Below are positions 27,443 through 35,551 of a stretch of 64,000 nt of DNA, piece after piece. The DNA is from Thermoflexus sp. GTDB taxonomy: Bacteria > Chloroflexota > Anaerolineae > Aggregatilineales > Aggregatilineaceae. The notes under the pieces are model-generated. The model made no database searches. It saw only the letters and a program-made list of their open reading frames with translations, and had not been told where the DNA came from. Each line of letters begins with the position of its first letter. The stretch's first letter is position 1. The position numbers and the translations under genes were made by a program. The stretch is taken from contig DYGX01000004.1 of the NCBI GenBank assembly GCA_020724465.1, forward strand, positions 1-64,000, read 5' to 3'.

Positions 27443-27475
27443 CATCCTCAGTGCTTACTTACCGGCAGTGATCCC

Positions 27476-28882
27476 ATGAGAAAACCGCTCGTTGCCCTGG
27501 TGGGGCGGCCCAACGTAGGAAAATCGGCGCTGTTTAACCGTCTGGTTGGCCAGCGCAAAGCCGTGGTATCCGAGGTGCCCGGCACGACGCGCGACCGGCT
27601 GTTCGGCGAGGTCGAGTGGAATGGCACACTGTTCAACGTCGTGGACACGGGCGGCCTGGAGATCTACCAGCCCAAGCGCGGGCAACACAGCCCGCTGGAA
27701 GAAGGCAGCGAGCGCTTCGTGGACGAGATCCGCGCCCAGGCCCTGATCGCCATCGAAGACGCCGACGTGATCGTGTTCGTGGTAGATGCGATCCAGGGCA
27801 TCACCGCCGCCGATCGGGAAGTGGCCGAGGTCTTGCACCGGTCGGCCAAGCCGGTACTGGTCGCCGCAAATAAAGCCGACAGCCCTCAGCGCCGCGCGGA
27901 TGCGTTTGAGTTCTACGGGCTGGGCATGGACGAGGTCTTCCCGGTGTCCGCGCTCCACGGCACGGGGACGGGCGACCTGCTCGACGCCATCGTCGAGGCG
28001 CTGCCGTACCGGCCGGACGCCAGCGCCTTCGACCAGGCCGACGACGAGGACGAGTCGATTCGCATCGCCATCGTCGGGCGCCCTAACGTCGGTAAAAGCT
28101 CGCTGCTGAACCGCCTGCTCGGCCAGGAACGCGCCATCGTCAGCCCGGTCCCCGGCACCACGCGCGACGCGGTGGACACGGCACTGACCTGGAACGAAAT
28201 GCCGATCACGCTGATCGACACGGCAGGGATCCGGCGGCGCGGGCGGATTGAACCCGGCGTCGAGAAATACAGCGTGCTGCGCGCCTTGAAGGCCATCGAG
28301 CGCGCGGACGTCTGCCTGCTGGTTATCGACGCGACCGAAGGCGTGACCCAGCAGGACGCGCATATCGCCGGGATGATCCGCGAGGCGATGAAAAGCGCGG
28401 TAGTGGTCGTCAACAAGTGGGACGCGGTGGAAAAAGACACCCACACCATGAACGAATACATGGAGACGATCCGCCGCGACCTGGCCTTTATGCCCTACGT
28501 GCCGGTGCTGTTCGTCAGCGCGCTGACCGGCCAGCGGATCCACACCGTGCTGGAGACGGCCATCCAGGTGCAGGAAGAACGGCTGGTGCGCATCCCTACC
28601 AGCGAGCTGAACGAGATCGTGCGCGAGGCAATGCTGCGCCACGCTCCGGCGACCAAGCAGCCCCGCCCGCTTAAGATTTTCATGGCGCAGCAGGTGCGCG
28701 TAGACCCGCCGACGTTCCTGTTCCACGTCAACGACACGCGGCTGCTGCACTTCACCTACGAGCGCTATCTGGAAAACCAGATCCGCCGGCACTACCCCTT
28801 CACCGGCACCCCGATTCGCCTTAGCTTCCGTCCGCGCGACGAGAAGCGGGCCGGCGTGACCCCCCGCCGCAGCACACGTTAG
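27476..28882 (+). CDS. der: Ribosome-assembly GTPase Der (EngA)
   Basis: A 468-residue tandem GTPase needed for 50S subunit maturation. The first G domain has G1 GRPNVGKS (about 10-17) and G3 DTGG; the second has G1 GRPNVGKS near residue 200, G3 DTAG and G4 NKWD. A KH-like C-terminal domain (about 360-468) ends in a basic tail. In the first G domain the NKAD motif is present. An insertion after the first DTGG (about 62-85) is longer than in many homologues. Start and length fit the family. It converges with an FHA gene 28 bases downstream. Confidence 0.95.
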   Translation: MRKPLVALVGRPNVGKSALFNRLVGQRKAVVSEVPGTTRDRLFGEVEWNGTLFNVVDTGGLEIYQPKRGQHSPLEEGSERFVDEIRAQALIAIEDADVIVFVVDAIQGITAADREVAEVLHRSAKPVLVAANKADSPQRRADAFEFYGLGMDEVFPVSALHGTGTGDLLDAIVEALPYRPDASAFDQADDEDESIRIAIVGRPNVGKSSLLNRLLGQERAIVSPVPGTTRDAVDTALTWNEMPITLIDTAGIRRRGRIEPGVEKYSVLRALKAIERADVCLLVIDATEGVTQQDAHIAGMIREAMKSAVVVVNKWDAVEKDTHTMNEYMETIRRDLAFMPYVPVLFVSALTGQRIHTVLETAIQVQEERLVRIPTSELNEIVREAMLRHAPATKQPRPLKIFMAQQVRVDPPTFLFHVNDTRLLHFTYERYLENQIRRHYPFTGTPIRLSFRPRDEKRAGVTPRRSTR

Positions 28883-28910
28883 GCACCCCCCACTCGGCGC
28901 GCCGCCCACC

Positions 28911-29459
28911 TCACGGGGAGTCCGGCACGGGCGGTGCGGGCGGTTGCCCGTCCTGCGACGGCTGGCGCTCGAACGAGATGCGCAGCGCCAGCCGCCCAAG
29001 CATCAGTTCGTCGTCGTGGCGCAGGATGCGCGGCTGGCGGGGCAGCAACCGCTCCCCGTTGAGAAATGTGCCGTTGACGCTGCCCAGATCTTCAACTTGC
29101 ACCGTGCCAAACCGGCGCAGCAGGCGCGCGTGCTGGCGCGAGACACCCATCGCCAGCGCGCCATGCGGGCTGAGGTCGAGATCGGGCACCAGATCGCCCG
29201 CCGCTCTGCCCAGCACACACTCGCGCCGAAACGACGCCTCGACACAGGCGCCGCTGTGCAGGATGCGGATCTGCAGCACACTCTCGTCGCCAAAGTAAGC
29301 CGTCCCCCAGCGCGAGGGCCGGTGCAGCGTCTGTGTGGCATGCGGCGACTCCAGGGCGCGACGGTGCTCGCTGGCCGGGAGCAAATGTCCGCACCCCACG
29401 CAGATCAGCGCCTCTGCCGGATTGGCTCGCTGGCACTTCTGGCAGATCTGCTCGCTCAT
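28911..29459 (-). CDS. Zinc-ribbon FHA-domain protein
   Basis: A 182-residue protein. An N-terminal zinc ribbon has two CxxC pairs (CQKC near residue 6 and CVGC near residue 20), and a C-terminal FHA domain (about 80-165) binds phosphothreonine peptides. FHA landmarks are CVLGRA, SRQHARL and the SVNGTFLNG loop with the phosphate-contacting Arg, Ser, His and Asn. It probably docks onto a Ser/Thr-phosphorylated partner; no kinase lies nearby. The start is 9 bases after the acyltransferase stop, so the two genes form an operon. Confidence 0.85.
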   Translation of the reverse strand: MSEQICQKCQRANPAEALICVGCGHLLPASEHRRALESPHATQTLHRPSRWGTAYFGDESVLQIRILHSGACVEASFRRECVLGRAAGDLVPDLDLSPHGALAMGVSRQHARLLRRFGTVQVEDLGSVNGTFLNGERLLPRQPRILRHDDELMLGRLALRISFERQPSQDGQPPAPPVPDSP

Positions 29460-29468
29460 GGGACAACC

Positions 29469-30569
29469 TCAATATTCACGCCGGACACTGGGCGCCACCA
29501 AAGTCTGTTCGGTGCCGTCCGCCAGACAGAGCGTGCGCCCCGGCACGATCTTCACGTGGAAGCCCTGCTGCGCCGCCCAGTCAAGCGCCCGGTGCAGCGC
29601 GGTCAGTCCCTGCACCACGCGCTCGGCACGCGCATACCCCAACCGGTAGCCCAGAAAGACCGGCGTGCGGCGGTAGAAATCAAGCGCAACACCGAGCGCA
29701 TCCCGCAGGCGAGCCGGATCGGTTAGTACCGGATAGTCCGCCAGGGGGCGCGCACCGGTCAGCTTGTAATTGCGGTAGACGACCTCAAGCAACACGTGGC
29801 GATGGAAGAAGTAAGCCAGGTCCGGCCCGTGTGGGATCGCGTGTTCTGCCGGCAGCGGGACGGGCCGACCGTCACGGCCTGTGACGTCCAGCCGAAAAGC
29901 GTAGCGTTCTCCAACCGGCTCGGCGCCGTGCCCGTTCGACGCGGCGGGGATCAGCGCCTGGATGCGTGCCATAATCTCCTCGCTCGCCTCGTCGATGGCG
30001 GCGCGCCGCGCGCGGGCGGAGCGCGGGTTAGGCACCGGCGGCATCAGCGGGCCAATGTTGACGCTCAACCGGGGGCGGCCCAGCCGCAAGCTTCGCCCGA
30101 CCGCCCCGCGCACCCCGCCAAACCCGATCGGCAGGATCGGCGCGCCTGTCCGCTGGCTGAGCCACGCCACACCGGGCCGCGCCGAGCGCACCGTGTCGTC
30201 CCAGATGCCGCCTTCGGGAAACGCGCCGAGGACATGGCCCTGCTCCAGCACGGCGCTGGCCTCTTGCAGAGCCGCCCGGTCCACATAGCCGCGCTTGATG
30301 GGGATGAACTTGTACCAGTCCGCGAGCATAGAAAAGAGAGGGTCCATGGGGACATCGCCGTTTCCCACCAGCTCCGGGATATGCGGCAGGTTAACCACCA
30401 TCAGCGCCACTTCAATGGCGGCCAGGTGGTTGCCGACGGCGATATAGGGGCCTTGCGGGGGGACGTTCTCGAGGCCGGTCACCGTCGTGCGCGTCAGCAG
30501 CAACTGGAGTGCGCGGCCTAGCCACCGCACTGCCTGCCGGCGATAGAAATAGCGACTGCGCGTGGACAT
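29469..30569 (-). CDS. PlsC-type 1-acylglycerol-3-phosphate acyltransferase family protein
   Basis: A 366-residue protein. Residues about 20-210 form an acyltransferase domain that would esterify a lysophospholipid at the membrane. Motif I reads NHLAAIE, an HX4E instead of the canonical HX4D; the later FPEGG and PILPIGFGG motifs fit. The C-terminal 150 residues have no domain I recognise and make the protein longer than a plain PlsC. The ATG at 30569 gives a family-like start; a GTG at 30596 is possible. It is co-transcribed with the FHA gene. Substrate and activity are uncertain because of the motif change. Confidence 0.75.
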   Translation of the reverse strand: MSTRSRYFYRRQAVRWLGRALQLLLTRTTVTGLENVPPQGPYIAVGNHLAAIEVALMVVNLPHIPELVGNGDVPMDPLFSMLADWYKFIPIKRGYVDRAALQEASAVLEQGHVLGAFPEGGIWDDTVRSARPGVAWLSQRTGAPILPIGFGGVRGAVGRSLRLGRPRLSVNIGPLMPPVPNPRSARARRAAIDEASEEIMARIQALIPAASNGHGAEPVGERYAFRLDVTGRDGRPVPLPAEHAIPHGPDLAYFFHRHVLLEVVYRNYKLTGARPLADYPVLTDPARLRDALGVALDFYRRTPVFLGYRLGYARAERVVQGLTALHRALDWAAQQGFHVKIVPGRTLCLADGTEQTLVAPSVRREY

Positions 30570-30685
30570 TCTGCTGCGCGAAAAACCTCGATGCACTTAT
30601 ACTCAGCCGGGAAACGAACTCCAACCCCGGAACAGACTATAGCGTAACAGAGCGCGCGCTGCGTAATTTTCGGGGTCTGGAGCAC

Positions 30686-30719
30686 ACAAAGCCGGCCGGA
30701 CCCAAGCGGCCCGGCCGGC
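30686..30719 (-). terminator. Intrinsic terminator after the sigma factor gene
   Basis: On the minus strand GCCGGCCGG (30719-30711) pairs with CCGGCCGGC (30699-30691), followed by TTTGTGT, 36 bases after the stop. Confidence 0.75.
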
Positions 30720-30754
30720 AGTGGTTGAATGTGCTCTAAACAGCCCGTGGCGGG

Positions 30755-31849
30755 CTAGTCGAGATAGTCGCCCAGGCCATATTCGGCCTGCATCTGGCGC
30801 AGCTTGCTGAGCGCCGCGTGCTGTAGTTGCCGGATCCGCTCGCGGCTGTAGCCCATCAACTGTCCGATTTGCGACATGCTGTGGGTGTCGCCGTCATCGA
30901 GTCCGAAGCGCAGGCGGATGATCTGCGCCTCGCGCTGAGGCAGCGCGCCGAGCAAGAAACTGATCGACTCGACCAGAAGCTGGCGGGCTGCCGCTTCTTC
31001 GGGCAGCTCACTCTCCCGGTCGGCGACCAGATCGGCGCGCGGGCGGTTCTCCTCGTCGCCGATCAGCTCGTCAAGCTGGACCGGCTCGCGGGCCGCCATC
31101 ATGGTCGTTTCGACCTGCTCGGCGGTCAGCTCAGTTTCGTTGGCGAGTTCCTCGTAGGTTGGCTCGCGGCCAAGTTCCTGCGCCAGCCGCTCGCTGACCC
31201 GGCGCAACCGTCCCCAGCGCTGTCCCTGGTTGATCGGCAGGCGGATTGTGCGGCCCCGATCACCCGCGGCGCGTGCGATAGACTGGCGGATCCACCAGGT
31301 GGCGTAGGTACTCAGGCGCACCCCGCGCGCTGGGTCGAAACGGTCCACGGCCTTCATCAGGCCCAGGTTGCCTTCCTGGATCAGATCAGGCAGGGGCAGG
31401 CCCCGCCCCTGATATTTCTTGGCAATAGAGATCACCAGGCGTGTATTCGCCATAATCAGCTCGCGGCGCGCAGCGTCCCCCAGTTCAATCACTTCGTCGA
31501 GCGCATCGCGTGTCTCGTCGGAGATCTCGCTCTTGAGGCGTTCCTGTGCCTCGTTGGCGGCCTGAACTAGACGCGCCAGCGCCTGCTCGCGATCCGCCGG
31601 GATCGGCTCGGAAATCGGGCGAATGTCCCGGAAGTAAAACTGCAGCATGTCGGCGTCAGCCGGGGGGATGAAGTTCGCATTGTTGGCATACTCGGTCGCG
31701 TCCACGATTTCTCCGTTCCTTTCGGGTTGGGTCTCGGCCAGCTCGGCAAGCAGGGCCTCGACTTCCTGAAGGTCCTGAGCATCAAACAGCTCGGAGAGAG
31801 TCGTGGGGTCAACCGAATAATCGGTGAGGGGTGATCTGGCTACCATCAT
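30755..31849 (-). CDS. sigA: RNA polymerase sigma-70 factor, RpoD/SigA type
   Basis: A 364-residue sigma factor. A short acidic N-terminus replaces a full region 1.1. Region 1.2 (about 65-95) is followed by region 2 with the core-binding [17 protein letters not shown] helix and the -10 melting and recognition helix [12 protein letters not shown] (about 205-216). Region 3 and region 4 follow, with the -35 helix-turn-helix [10 protein letters not shown] near the C-terminus. It is a primary or primary-like factor, which fits the TTGnnn/TAnnnT promoters in this window; whether it is the only one cannot be told. The ATG at 31849 follows GGAAAGG. Its leader lies in a 527-base gap. Confidence 0.9.
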   Translation of the reverse strand: MMVARSPLTDYSVDPTTLSELFDAQDLQEVEALLAELAETQPERNGEIVDATEYANNANFIPPADADMLQFYFRDIRPISEPIPADREQALARLVQAANEAQERLKSEISDETRDALDEVIELGDAARRELIMANTRLVISIAKKYQGRGLPLPDLIQEGNLGLMKAVDRFDPARGVRLSTYATWWIRQSIARAAGDRGRTIRLPINQGQRWGRLRRVSERLAQELGREPTYEELANETELTAEQVETTMMAAREPVQLDELIGDEENRPRADLVADRESELPEEAAARQLLVESISFLLGALPQREAQIIRLRFGLDDGDTHSMSQIGQLMGYSRERIRQLQHAALSKLRQMQAEYGLGDYLD

Positions 31850-32376
31850 TGTACGCCTTTCCACGTGCAAGCGGGGGAGCTTGCTGGCCGCACGGTGATC
31901 GTTCACCAGCACCTACCATCGTACCCGCTCTGACCCCATATTGCAATATATTTATGATTAGAATAGGATAAATGTCTCTTCGGCGGGCAGTCAGCAGCGT
32001 GCATTTATCCGTTTCCGGGGTCCATTAAGCACAGTGACTCAGCGAGGCTGTTTGAACTCAGTTTTTAACGAGCAGCTTGCGTGAGACAATCTGACATCAC
32101 GATAAGGTATTTTCAGGGGGCCTACATCGACTAGGTGGTTTATTTGCCAATAGGTCAGGTGGGGGATATCCCCGGCGCCGGCGAGCGGGGGTCACGCCTC
32201 GCCGCGACACGTGAGGCATTTTCATTATATGCCCACAGGGCGCTGGCGGTCTGGTTTTTCGCCCGGAGTCGGGTTAGAATTGTGTCAATAGTTTTCCTGT
32301 AATGTTTCTGTTACCGGACGCAAGCCGGCGTCGCCCACGGCCAGGCGTCGCAACATGGCCTGACCGGAGCAAGCGA
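31850..32376. other. 527-base divergent intergenic region
   Basis: No gene is supported. It holds control DNA for the sigma factor (leftward) and the CPBP gene (rightward). A 9-base perfect inverted repeat, GGATAAATG (31966-31974) and CATTTATCC (32002-32010), lies in an AT-rich part about 120 bases before the sigma start. A 12-base palindrome GGGGATATCCCC sits at 32162-32173. TAGAAT at 32275-32280 is a possible -10 for the rightward gene. Confidence 0.5.
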
Positions 32377-33063
32377 ATGAACGTATCACCCTTAAACGCA
32401 CCCAAACGTAAGACGGGCGAACTTCCGCCGCTCGATCCGCGCGAGCCGGGTGGTGGCCCGCCCCGCCCGCTGCCCGTCGAGCCGCCCCCCACCCGCCCAA
32501 GCGTGCTGGCGACCTACGGTATCCTGCTTGGGATCGTGATGATCGCGGTGGCGGTCATCTGGCGGCTGGTGCTGGGCGATGGCTCGCTGGCGCGGTGGTT
32601 CCCGGCCCAGACATGGGCGCTGGACCTGGCGCTGGGCGCTTTCATCGGGTTGTTCTTCTCGGTCGCGGCGTGGTCGGTCTTCAAGCACGTCCCCTCGTTC
32701 CGAGACATCAAAACCCTCATCATCCGCTCCATCGATATGCAGACTCTATCGCCGCGTCATGCGGTCATGTTCGGGCTGATCGCGGGGATCCCCGAAGAAA
32801 TCCTGTTTCGCGGCGCGATCCAGCCGGTGCTGGGCTGGTTGCTGACTGCCCTGCTGTTCGGCGCGCTGCACGGCGTGACGCCCGCGTATTTCGTCTACGC
32901 GACGCTCGCCAGCGTGCTGCTGAGCGGTCTGTCGATCTGGCGCGACGGATTGTGGGCGCCGATCGCCGCGCACACCGTCATCGACATCAGTATGTTCCTG
33001 CTGTTGATGCGCACCTGGCGGCGGCGCCAGCGCCGCGCCCGGCGTCAGGCCGCCGTCCACTAA
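32377..33063 (+). CDS. CPBP-family intramembrane metalloprotease
   Basis: A 228-residue membrane protein of the CAAX protease/bacteriocin-processing (Abi) family. After a Pro-rich cytosolic N-terminus (about 1-45), five or so hydrophobic segments carry the three catalytic motifs: EEILFRG near residue 148, FGALHG near 167 and HTVID near 206. The Glu-Glu-Arg and the two His sets are all present, so activity is likely. In other bacteria such proteins act in maturation or immunity; no precursor peptide gene is adjacent. The start at 32377 has a weak CGGAG site. Confidence 0.88.
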   Translation: MNVSPLNAPKRKTGELPPLDPREPGGGPPRPLPVEPPPTRPSVLATYGILLGIVMIAVAVIWRLVLGDGSLARWFPAQTWALDLALGAFIGLFFSVAAWSVFKHVPSFRDIKTLIIRSIDMQTLSPRHAVMFGLIAGIPEEILFRGAIQPVLGWLLTALLFGALHGVTPAYFVYATLASVLLSGLSIWRDGLWAPIAAHTVIDISMFLLLMRTWRRRQRRARRQAAVH

Positions 33064-33366
33064 CGCTTCCCGCCCCCACCCTTCCCCCAACGCAGGTTGA
33101 GCTTTGCCCGCCAGAATGGTACACTGAGCCGGTCCTTCTCTCGCCTGCCTCATGTCTATCGGCCGTCACGCTCCGTGTCCCCGTGACCCCAGCAGCGGAG
33201 CCAGGCGTGTGGCGTTGCGGCGGGCGGACGGATCACGGCGCGCTGATGCGCCGCGCTGGTACCCTGGCGCGTGTCCGGATTTCTCACCCGGCGGCTTCGT
33301 GAATCCACACGAGGGAGTGCATGGGATCTCTGCCAGCCACGCGCCCACTGACGGAGGTTTTTTTGC
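33064..33366 (+). other. 303-base leader region of ino1
   Basis: No gene is supported. A strong promoter at 33097-33125 gives a leader of about 235 bases. It has GC-rich hairpins, for example CGGCGC (33236-33241) with GCGCCG (33248-33253). I do not recognise a riboswitch. The Shine-Dalgarno site GGAGG lies at 33352-33356. Confidence 0.45.
33097..33125 (+). promoter_or_regulatory. Promoter for ino1
   Basis: TTGAGC (33097-33102) and TACACT (33120-33125) with a 17-base spacer, and a TGG just before the -10 hexamer. Confidence 0.65.
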
Positions 33367-34515
33367 ATGTCACCAAAAGTCCGCGTTGCCATCATTGGAG
33401 TTGGCAACTGTGCCAACTCGCTCGTCCAGGGCGTGCACTACTACGCCAATGCCAGCCCGGACGAGATCGTCCCCGGTCTGATGCACGTCGACCTGGGCGG
33501 GTACCACATCCGCGATATCGAATTCAGCGCCGCGTTCGATATCGACATTGAAAAAGTGGGCAAGGATCTCAGCGAGGCGATCTGGAGCGGCCAGAACAAC
33601 ACGATCAAGTTCGCTGACGTGCCCTACCTCAACGTGCCCGTCCATCGCGGCATGACGCACGACGGCCTCGGCAAATATCTCCAGCAGAAGATCACCAAGG
33701 CTCCCGGCCGCACATCCGACATCGTCCAGATTCTTAAAGAAACCCGCACCGACGTCGTCGTGAATTACCTGCCGGTGGGCAGCGAGCAGGCGACGAAGTG
33801 GTACGTCGAGCAGGTGCTCAACGCCGGCTGCGCGTTCGTCAACGCGATCCCGGTGTTCATCGGCCGCGAGGCGTACTGGCAGCATCGTTTCGCCGAGCGC
33901 GGCCTGCCGGTCATCGGCGACGACATCAAGTCGCAGGTCGGCGCGACGATCCTGCACCGCGTTCTGACCAACCTCTTCAACGATCGCGGCATCCGTCTGG
34001 AACGTACCAGCCAGCTCAACGTGGGCGGCAACATGGATTTCTTCAACATGCTCGAGCGCGAGCGCCTGGAAAGCAAGAAGATCTCGAAGACCAACGCCGT
34101 CACCAGCCAGCTTCCCTACGAGCTTCCCGCCGACGACGTCTACATCGGCCCCAGCGACTACGTGCCCTGGCTAAAGGATCGCAAGTGGGCGCATATCCGG
34201 CTGGAAGGCACGGCGTTCGGCAACGTCCCGCTAACACTGGAATGCAAGCTGGAAGTGTGGGACAGCCCGAACAGCGCCGGCGTGATGATCGACGCGGTGC
34301 GTTGTGCCAAGTTGGGTCTGGATCGGGGGCTGTGCGGCACGCTGGAAGCGCCCTCGGCCTACTTTATGAAGTCACCGCCGGTCCAGTATCCGGACGACGT
34401 GGCGCGCAACCGCGTTGAAGCCTTCATCCGGGGTGAAGACAACGCCGTCGTGCGCCCGCCCGACGGCCATCAGGGCGAAGACCGGCCCTCCGTGCCCAGG
34501 CTGCCCGCCGACTAG
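33367..34515 (+). CDS. ino1: Myo-inositol-1-phosphate synthase (Ino1)
   Basis: A 382-residue NAD-dependent isomerase that converts glucose 6-phosphate to inositol 1-phosphate. The Rossmann GVGNCANSL loop (about 11-19) and the catalytic-domain segments [25 protein letters not shown] and KTNAVTSQL are all present and in order. The length fits the short prokaryotic type. The product would feed inositol phospholipids or compatible solutes; no phosphatidylinositol synthase is adjacent. GGAGG precedes the ATG by about 10 bases, across a T-rich spacer. A terminator follows. Confidence 0.93.
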   Translation: MSPKVRVAIIGVGNCANSLVQGVHYYANASPDEIVPGLMHVDLGGYHIRDIEFSAAFDIDIEKVGKDLSEAIWSGQNNTIKFADVPYLNVPVHRGMTHDGLGKYLQQKITKAPGRTSDIVQILKETRTDVVVNYLPVGSEQATKWYVEQVLNAGCAFVNAIPVFIGREAYWQHRFAERGLPVIGDDIKSQVGATILHRVLTNLFNDRGIRLERTSQLNVGGNMDFFNMLERERLESKKISKTNAVTSQLPYELPADDVYIGPSDYVPWLKDRKWAHIRLEGTAFGNVPLTLECKLEVWDSPNSAGVMIDAVRCAKLGLDRGLCGTLEAPSAYFMKSPPVQYPDDVARNRVEAFIRGEDNAVVRPPDGHQGEDRPSVPRLPAD

Positions 34516-34542
34516 CGCGCTGCCGCGCCAGGTCGAAGCGCA

Positions 34543-34580
34543 CGAGGGGCGACGCGGTCGGTGTCGTCCCTCGCATTTTT
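34543..34580 (+). terminator. Intrinsic terminator after ino1
   Basis: CGAGGGGCGAC (34543-34553) pairs with GTCGTCCCTCG (34563-34573) with one G-T wobble, followed by CATTTTT. Confidence 0.85.
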
Positions 34581-34594
34581 GCACCAACAGCGCC

Positions 34595-34999
34595 CTAGAC
34601 GCGCGCTTCCAGCGATTCGACCACGCGCCGGAACAGATCCAGCCGCAGCGTCACGTCGGGCTGGGCGGTGAGGTTGGCCTGTTCGATCGAGACGATCTCC
34701 AGGCCAGGGAAGAACCGGGCATGATCGATGTGCTGCAAGATGGCCGGCTCGTCGATGTGCACGATCACCGGTGCGGCGTGGCCGTTGCCGGTATAGAGGC
34801 GGGCCACACCTTCCAGATCGCCCACCGACAGCACAATCAAAAAATCGTGACGGCGGTGCAAATCGATCTCTTTGGGATGCGCGTAATACGCCAGTTCCAG
34901 GCGGTCGCGCACGTAGTGCGACAGCAGCGCGACAACCGCCTGCGAATCCTGGCCGGGTGTGGCGACGACACCCCCGAACAGTTTGCGTGAATGCTTCAT
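34595..34999 (-). CDS. Hypothetical protein, 134 residues
   Basis: A cytosolic protein I do not recognise. It has alternating predicted strands and helices, with a central DFLIVLSVGDLEGVARLY segment and a C-terminal amphipathic helix; no cysteines, signal peptide or membrane segment. The ATG at 34999 follows a good TGGAG site; longer versions (to 35062) lack one. It ends 15 bases from the ino1 terminator on the opposite strand and is divergent from the glmS leader. Confidence 0.6.
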   Translation of the reverse strand: MKHSRKLFGGVVATPGQDSQAVVALLSHYVRDRLELAYYAHPKEIDLHRRHDFLIVLSVGDLEGVARLYTGNGHAAPVIVHIDEPAILQHIDHARFFPGLEIVSIEQANLTAQPDVTLRLDLFRRVVESLEARV

Positions 35000-35171
35000 C
35001 AAACTCCAGTTCCTCGCCGAACGAGCAGGATCGATCCTGCGCGTACACATAGCTCGCATCATTGTACCGGGAACCTAAAAAACGTAAAAGTTGCCGCGCC
35101 GGCCAGCCGGATCGCCGCTCGCCGCGCGATTTTTAGCAGAATCTTTATAGGTCCGCGACGCGCAAGACGTG

Positions 35172-35187
35172 TATACTGGCGTATACT
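35172..35187 (+). promoter_or_regulatory. Tandem -10-like boxes before the glmS ribozyme
   Basis: TATACT occurs at 35172-35177 and again at 35182-35187. No good -35 is visible. Either would start the leader RNA about 35-60 bases before the ribozyme core. Confidence 0.45.
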
Positions 35188-35229
35188 GACATGAGACTGC
35201 AGCATATTCACAGGAGGTGAGCCGGCCCA

Positions 35230-35435
35230 AAACGAGGGGACACTAGCGCAAGGCCCTGCCTCACCGGCAGGGAAACGAGGTGGCGGTTTCTCACCAGGGG
35301 GTGAGACTAACCCCGGACGCTCCGGGGGAAAATCGAGATTTCTGCGGATGCCGCCAGGGCGCACACCACCGCCCTCGTGCGTTCCCCTCCCAAACGCAGC
35401 CGTGCCACAAAGACCACGGGTAACCGTGGCCCAGA
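35230..35435 (+). ncRNA. glmS-type self-cleaving ribozyme (GlcN6P-responsive)
   Basis: The leader of glmS matches the glmS ribozyme core in order. AGCGCAAGG (from 35245) fits the cleavage segment, with cutting expected between A35245 and G35246. Helix P1 is CCCTGCC (35254-35260) with GGCAGGG (35266-35272), then ACGAGG (35275-35280) as in known ribozymes. Helix P2 is GGCGG (35282-35286) with GCCGCC near 35350, next to the conserved GCGGATGCC stretch. P3 is GGGCG with CGCCC (about 35357-35374), and ACAAAG followed by a CCACGG/CCGTGG hairpin ends the fold near 35431. An extra pair of hairpins (35290-35329) is inserted between the P2 strands. In the known system glucosamine 6-phosphate is the cofactor and cutting lowers glmS expression. 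The 3' boundary is approximate. Confidence 0.85.
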
Positions 35436-35551
35436 ACCGCCCGGCAGTGGTGTATCCCAATCCCGTATCCTGCTTACATTCTGCAGCTTGGCCGCGCCGC
35501 GCACGCAGGCGATGTCGACCGTGCCGCGCCCGGCCGGGGAGGACTCTGATC

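Noticed and set aside
27162-27475. A c-di-AMP (ydaO-type) riboswitch near cdaA/cdaR
   Set aside because: The conserved ydaO core sequences are not found in this gap.
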